Shown here in pieces: positions 22,433-27,281 of a DNA stretch of 27,281 nt (position 1 is its first letter; the number at the start of each line of letters is the position of its first letter). The stretch is from CAZJDM01 sp964544765. GTDB lineage: Bacteria > Bdellovibrionota_B > Oligoflexia > CAYFLR01. The notes beneath the pieces are model-generated. The model saw only the letters and a program-made list of their open reading frames with translations, did no database searches and had not been told where the DNA came from. The translations under genes and the position numbers were made by a program. The stretch spans positions 1 through 27,281 of the forward strand of contig CAZJDM010000050.1 in NCBI GenBank assembly GCA_964544765.1. Reading direction: 5' to 3'.

Positions 22433-25400
22433 TTGCATAGGTTAAGGAATACAAGATTGTCGCAAAAAGATCAAAGACCAAAATTACTATATCCACAGCA
22501 TTTACCTATTTTAGACAAAAAGGCTGAAATTGTCGCGGCTATTAATGATAATCAAGTGCTGATTATTACCGGAGAAACAGGATCTGGAAAAACTACTCAA
22601 CTTCCTAAATTTTGTTTGGAGGCCGGCAGAGGATTAAAAAGAAAAATAGGGGTTACCGAACCGCGACGTATTGCCGCGACTTCGATTGCCAAAATTCTTA
22701 ATCAGCAGATTGTATCCGCAAAACCAGCGGTAAGTTATCAAGTAAGATTTTCCAGTACTGACCATCCATATAGTTGTATTAAACTGATGACAGACGGTAT
22801 CCTACTAAAAGAAATTGAATCAGATCCATATTTAAACAAGTATGATACGATTGTTGTTGATGAAGTACACGAGCGTAGTCTCAATATTGATTTTATTCTA
22901 GGGTACTTAAAAAATATTTTACCTCAGAGACCTGATTTGAAGGTTATCATATCTTCAGCAACTATTCAGGCCGACAGATTTTCTAAGTTTTTTAATCGTG
23001 CTCCAGTTATTGAGGTTACCGGTAGAATGTTTCCGGTAGCTGTACTTTATGATCCCATAACTGATGATGAATTGAACAAATTTGATGATCCTGTTGTAGA
23101 TAAAACTGTTCGAACGGTCAGAGACCTTTTACAGGAAAAAACCCCTGGTGGTATTTTAGTGTTTTTACCTACCGAAGCTTACATCCGAGACACGGTTCAA
23201 AAATTAAAATCCGATAGAGAGATTGAAGTATTCCCCTTGTTTGCTCGATTGAGTTTTAACGATCAACAGAAGATTTTTGAAAAGTATGATAAACCCAAAG
23301 TAATAATTGCCACTAATATTGCCGAAACATCCATCACTGTACCTGATATAAGGTATGTTATAGATTCGGGCCTGGCTCGGGTAAGTCATTATTGCCCTAA
23401 AGTCAAGATTCGTACCTTGCCGGTTGAAATGATTGCTAAAAGTAATGCTGATCAACGTAAAGGTCGTTCGGGAAGGGTTTCCGATGGTATTTGTATTAGA
23501 TTATATGATGAAGCTGATTATCAAATGATGGCAAAAGAACATTTACCGGAGATATTACGCTCTGATTTATCTCAGGTTATATTACGTATGTTAATTATGC
23601 CCCTAGGACGAGTGGAATCTTTTCCTTTTTTTGATGCTCCTTCTAAGCAGGCAATTAAAGATGGATTCAAAACTTTGTCTATAATCGGAGCGGTTGACAG
23701 AGATAATAAAATTACTCCATTAGGTCGTAAATTAGCCAAGTTACCAATTGATCCAAGAGTAGCTAGAATATTGATAGAGGCTGCGAAGACCAATATTCTA
23801 GAAGAAATGCTGATAATTGTAACTGCCTTGTCGATTCAGGATCCAATGGAAAGACCTTTTGAAAAAGAAAAGGAAGCCGATGAGCGTCATAAAAAGTTTA
23901 AAGATTCCCGGTCAGATTTTTTAACTTATCTAAATATTTGGAAAGCATATCATAAGACAGCTAGTAAACAGAACTCACGAGGCAAAATAAGACGTTTTTT
24001 GCGAGAGAATTTTCTTTCTTGGCCCAGGATGCATGAATGGATCGATTTACATAAGGAGCTTTCAAGGTTGTTGAAAGAGGGCGGTTTTATATCTAAAAAA
24101 AATTCAAGCCAAAAACCGTTTCGAGACAAGTCGTTAGGTAAAAAACAAACATCTAATAAACAATTAGGTCAAGAAGAACCTAAGGATCGTGTGCCTTATG
24201 ACCTGGTGCATAAGGCTATTTTAAGCGGTTTTTTAGGAATGATTGCCAAGAAAGATGAACGAAAAAAATGGTTGTATCATGGTCCAAGAGGATTGCAGGT
24301 TTCAATCTTCCCAGGATCGGTTTTATTTCATGAAGGACCAGAGTGGATAGTAAGCGCGGGAGTAGTAGAAACAACTAAATTATATGCCCGAGTGGTTGCA
24401 AAGGTTCGTCCCGAGTGGATTGAGCAAGTCGCTGGTGATTTGTGTAATCGGCGTTTTGAAGATATATCTTGGCATTATTCATTGGGGCGCGTAACCGCAG
24501 TGGAAGATGCTTCTCTTTGGGGATTGTCTTTGGTAAAGGGTCGAAAAGTACATTATGGTCGGATAAATCGTAAGGAAGCCAGAAAAGTTTTTATTAAAGA
24601 AGGATTAATTCCCGGTCACATTGATTTTTCTTTTGGTTTTCTTAAATCTAATCTAGAGGTGATTGAGTCAGTTAAAAGATGGGAAGACAAGTTAAGAGAC
24701 CGGTCATTGTTGATACACCAGGATGAACTTTTTGATTTTTATGATCAAAGGTTGTCAGATGTTGTGAATGTATCTGAGTTGAGAAAATGGTTAAAGAATC
24801 ATCCTAAAGACAAAAGATTATATATGAGAATAGAAGAAATAACCCATCAGGATATTGATCAACTCTCTAAAAGTTTATACCCGGATGAATTTTTACTTGG
24901 TAGTCATAGCATGAGCCTTGAGTATGTTTTTGATCTTGATTCCTCATTAGATGGTGTCACGCTAAAAATTCCAATAGAGTTATTAAATCAAGTTCCAACT
25001 TTTGTTGGTGACTGGCTAATTCCAGGATGGTTATCAACCAAGGTGCACACTCTAATAAAAAATTTACCCAAATCCATCCGCAAAGAAATAGGAATGATAC
25101 AAACCATAGTTGAGAGTTTCATTCAGCAAACAGAAACTAGGTCGGGTTCAATTATTGATGAGTTATCGGCTTTTATCAAGAAAAAGGAAGGTGTTGATAT
25201 ATCTTTTTATGATTGGCACCTAGAGGCTCTGGATCTTTTTTTAAAGATGCGTTTTGAAATATTGGATCGTCGTAATATCAGCATAGCCGTGGGTAGAGAT
25301 TTTAAAGCTCTTCAAGATCAGTTTGCGGTAAAATTTAAACAATGGCAAGTTCCCGATAGAGATAAGTGGTTCAGATCAAATGTTCTATCTTGGGATTGGG

Positions 25401-26314
25401 ATGAACTACCTTTACAAGTAGAAATATCACCATATAAAGGGGGTATCCGACACTTGGCTTTTCCTGGATTATTGGTGACAGAAGGAAAAATCAATAAAAC
25501 ACTTTTTAATAATAAGCAAGAAGCAGAACGTGAAACCATTAGAGGGATCAATTTACTATTAGAAATTTCTTTAGCTGAAAATCTTTATACTTTAAACCAG
25601 TCGTTAAAAATAATTCCTCCAGAAACGATCCGAGTATTTAAAAAGCAAAATTGGACACAGGACCTGATAGGAGATGCTATTGTTGGTATTACACAATCTT
25701 TGGTCTATTTAAACCAAATGGTAAGGACCAAACAGGAATTTGATAAGATGAAAGGTCAGGTAAGTGAATCTTTAAAGACCTGTGTAGATGGTTTTGTTAC
25801 CTTATTAGATCAGGTTGCTCATGAGTTTAAGAATATTGAAATGTTGATAAAAACACAGAGTGGTGAAAGGTCAGGAGGATGGATATCTGAAGCTTTAGAT
25901 GAAATAAATGAACATTTAAACAGATTGTTATATCCTGGTTTTATTAAGTCGGTTGCTTATCAATATTTGCAGGATTATCCCCGATACTTAAAAGGAATAA
26001 ATATTCGTATAGAACGGTTACTTTCTAGACCTGACAGTGATCGTAAGAAATCAATTGAATTAAGGCCCATTCAACAAGAAATTTTAGAGTTGGCGGGTAA
26101 AATAAATGGCAACAAAGAATTTCAGCGAGATAGATTATCCAAAAATAAATTGCTCGATGATAAATTGTCTAATGAAGTAGATGAGTTGTTTTCTTGGATG
26201 GAGGAACTCAGAATTTCTGTTTTCGCTCAGGAATTGAAAACCAAGTTTCCTGTTTCGATTAAACGTCTAAAGGAAAAGATCAATGATTTAACTTTTAATT
26301 ACCTTTTCAATTAA
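22433..26314 (+). CDS. hrpA: DEAH-box ATP-dependent RNA helicase HrpA
   Basis: An RNA helicase of 1293 residues, close to the 1300 of E. coli HrpA. Motif I is GETGSGKTT (47-55), Ia TEPRRIAA, motif II DEVH (143-146), motif III SATIQ, V NIAETSITVPDI and VI DQRKGRSGRVSDG. A helicase-associated domain follows (to about 560), then an OB-like part and the long DUF3418 C-terminal region (about 700-1290). The stop upstream in frame is at 22418, and no ATG precedes motif I, so a TTG is the start: 22433, or 22457 (LSQKDQ). Its last 27 bases overlap the end of the convergent glycosyltransferase gene. Confidence 0.95.
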   Translation: MHRLRNTRLSQKDQRPKLLYPQHLPILDKKAEIVAAINDNQVLIITGETGSGKTTQLPKFCLEAGRGLKRKIGVTEPRRIAATSIAKILNQQIVSAKPAVSYQVRFSSTDHPYSCIKLMTDGILLKEIESDPYLNKYDTIVVDEVHERSLNIDFILGYLKNILPQRPDLKVIISSATIQADRFSKFFNRAPVIEVTGRMFPVAVLYDPITDDELNKFDDPVVDKTVRTVRDLLQEKTPGGILVFLPTEAYIRDTVQKLKSDREIEVFPLFARLSFNDQQKIFEKYDKPKVIIATNIAETSITVPDIRYVIDSGLARVSHYCPKVKIRTLPVEMIAKSNADQRKGRSGRVSDGICIRLYDEADYQMMAKEHLPEILRSDLSQVILRMLIMPLGRVESFPFFDAPSKQAIKDGFKTLSIIGAVDRDNKITPLGRKLAKLPIDPRVARILIEAAKTNILEEMLIIVTALSIQDPMERPFEKEKEADERHKKFKDSRSDFLTYLNIWKAYHKTASKQNSRGKIRRFLRENFLSWPRMHEWIDLHKELSRLLKEGGFISKKNSSQKPFRDKSLGKKQTSNKQLGQEEPKDRVPYDLVHKAILSGFLGMIAKKDERKKWLYHGPRGLQVSIFPGSVLFHEGPEWIVSAGVVETTKLYARVVAKVRPEWIEQVAGDLCNRRFEDISWHYSLGRVTAVEDASLWGLSLVKGRKVHYGRINRKEARKVFIKEGLIPGHIDFSFGFLKSNLEVIESVKRWEDKLRDRSLLIHQDELFDFYDQRLSDVVNVSELRKWLKNHPKDKRLYMRIEEITHQDIDQLSKSLYPDEFLLGSHSMSLEYVFDLDSSLDGVTLKIPIELLNQVPTFVGDWLIPGWLSTKVHTLIKNLPKSIRKEIGMIQTIVESFIQQTETRSGSIIDELSAFIKKKEGVDISFYDWHLEALDLFLKMRFEILDRRNISIAVGRDFKALQDQFAVKFKQWQVPDRDKWFRSNVLSWDWDELPLQVEISPYKGGIRHLAFPGLLVTEGKINKTLFNNKQEAERETIRGINLLLEISLAENLYTLNQSLKIIPPETIRVFKKQNWTQDLIGDAIVGITQSLVYLNQMVRTKQEFDKMKGQVSESLKTCVDGFVTLLDQVAHEFKNIEMLIKTQSGERSGGWISEALDEINEHLNRLLYPGFIKSVAYQYLQDYPRYLKGINIRIERLLSRPDSDRKKSIELRPIQQEILELAGKINGNKEFQRDRLSKNKLLDDKLSNEVDELFSWMEELRISVFAQELKTKFPVSIKRLKEKINDLTFNYLFN

Positions 26315-27241
26315 GTAGGTGGGCCTTTGTTTGACTTCTTCAAAAATAACTCGAATATACATAGCTAGAAAATAAAAAGAGATCATGCCTAATAAACCCA
26401 TTAGTAAAATCAAAATAAGACATAACAATAGTAAAAAATTTTCCCTAAATAAAAAGTGATGAGTAGTGGGAATCAAAAGACCCGCAATAATTAAAACGGT
26501 GATGAAGCTCCACAGGACACCAAAGCGAAAGATTAATTTAAGAGGATAAAAACTAAAATTAACAAAAGCTTTTTCGGCCCAGCGGATGTTATCAAAAAAG
26601 GTGTTGCTTGATTTGCCTACATGACGCTCGTCTCTGGTATATGGTGTTGAGGTAATATTAAAACCGGTCCAGGCTCTAATGCCTCTGATATAACGGTTTC
26701 GCTCTGGAAATTGATTCATCTTATCTACTACTTTACGATCCAAAAGGGCAAAATCACCAGCATCTAGAGGGATGGGGATGTAGGCAACGTGACGAAATAG
26801 ACGGTAAAAAAACCAATAATTAATTCGACGAAATAAAGAACCATGGCGCTTTACTCGTTGACCATAAACAATATCAAAGCCTTGTTGCCACTGATCGTAA
26901 AACTCGGTGATAACTTCAGGAGGGTCCTGCAAATCTCCATCCATCAGAACAACTGCATCACCGGTAGCGAGCTCTAATCCAGCTTGAAAGGATGGTTGGC
27001 TCGAACCAAAATTACGTGAGAAAATAATGGACTGACAATGTTGATCCTGCCCACAAATATGGTTATAAACTTCGATCGAATCATCTGTACTGCAATTATC
27101 AACCCAAATAATTTCATATAATATATTTATGCTCTGAAAGGTCTTTACCAATCTTTGGTAGAGCGGAGTAATGTTTTTTTGTTCGTTGTAGCAGGCAATT
27201 ACAACAGAAATTTTTCTTTTTGGCTCGTTATCATGCATCAA
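26288..27241 (-). CDS. GtrB-like family 2 glycosyltransferase
   Basis: A 317-residue membrane-attached GT-A glycosyltransferase of the dolichyl-phosphate/undecaprenyl-phosphate sugar synthase type (GtrB/DPM1-like). The catalytic part has ISVVIACYNEQKNI (11-24), WVDNCSTDDS (about 46-55), the metal-binding MDGDLQDPPE (about 100-109), and the acceptor-loop stretch RRINYWFFYRLFR with DAGDFALLDRKV. Two C-terminal membrane helices follow (about 235-258 and 268-292), as in GtrB. Such enzymes transfer a sugar from a nucleotide donor to undecaprenyl phosphate for lipid, LPS or protein glycosylation. The gene starts at ATG 27241, or at the second Met (27238), and overlaps hrpA by 27 bases tail to tail. 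Confidence 0.9.
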   Translation of the reverse strand: MMHDNEPKRKISVVIACYNEQKNITPLYQRLVKTFQSINILYEIIWVDNCSTDDSIEVYNHICGQDQHCQSIIFSRNFGSSQPSFQAGLELATGDAVVLMDGDLQDPPEVITEFYDQWQQGFDIVYGQRVKRHGSLFRRINYWFFYRLFRHVAYIPIPLDAGDFALLDRKVVDKMNQFPERNRYIRGIRAWTGFNITSTPYTRDERHVGKSSNTFFDNIRWAEKAFVNFSFYPLKLIFRFGVLWSFITVLIIAGLLIPTTHHFLFRENFLLLLCLILILLMGLLGMISFYFLAMYIRVIFEEVKQRPTYLIEKVIKS

Positions 27242-27281
27242 CTTTCCTCTAGATTCCTATTTCTTCAATTTTCTTACTAAT

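Noticed and set aside
1..27281. CRISPR array or complete insertion sequence
   Set aside because: No regularly spaced repeats of 24-40 bases and no transposase reading frame were seen; the tandem repeats present have no spacers.

Overview
This looks like chromosomal DNA from an AT-rich Gram-negative (diderm) bacterium. The support is a secreted beta-barrel-like protein, Sec-exported proteins, an LptM-like small lipoprotein, an IHF/HU-type DNA-binding protein, a full-length HrpA helicase and a complete RuvABC set. HrpA, the IHF-like protein and the argH-lptM pairing feel proteobacterial, but I cannot assign a lineage from sequence reading alone.

The window has two parts. Positions 1 to about 9960 are an accessory region, visibly richer in A+T than the rest. 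Its left arm is on the minus strand: a cobalamin-binding domain of a radical SAM protein cut by the window edge, an MFS transporter, a second B12-binding radical SAM protein split in two by a +1 frameshift, and a GNAT acetyltransferase. A gene-poor centre (4731-5271) holds the remnant of an XRE-type regulator and a sigma70-like promoter that now drives only tiny broken frames. The right arm is on the plus strand: a 67-71 residue exported peptide, an orphan periplasmic family 5 solute-binding protein, a stand-alone YcaO enzyme and a membrane hybrid histidine kinase with a receiver domain. The last three overlap or nearly touch and look like one transcription unit. Together the parts resemble a modified-peptide (RiPP) biosynthesis, transport and sensing locus that is partly decaying. 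The region ends against a Fic-family gene cut down to its N-terminal 97 residues, probably a rearrangement junction.

Positions 10257-27281 are mostly housekeeping with higher G+C: an argininosuccinate-lyase-like protein with a wrecked catalytic loop, an LptM-like lipoprotein, asnS, an IHF-beta-like gene (minus), an outer-membrane barrel-like protein (minus), ruvA-ruvB, an amidohydrolase (minus), a small membrane protein, yebC-ruvC (minus), an exported protein with a phage tail-fibre-like C-terminus (minus), an ATP-cone/uridine-kinase-like fusion (minus), hrpA, and a GtrB-like glycosyltransferase (minus). Intergenic stretches carry several short tandem repeats and hairpins. No tRNA, rRNA, CRISPR array or intact insertion sequence was recognised.
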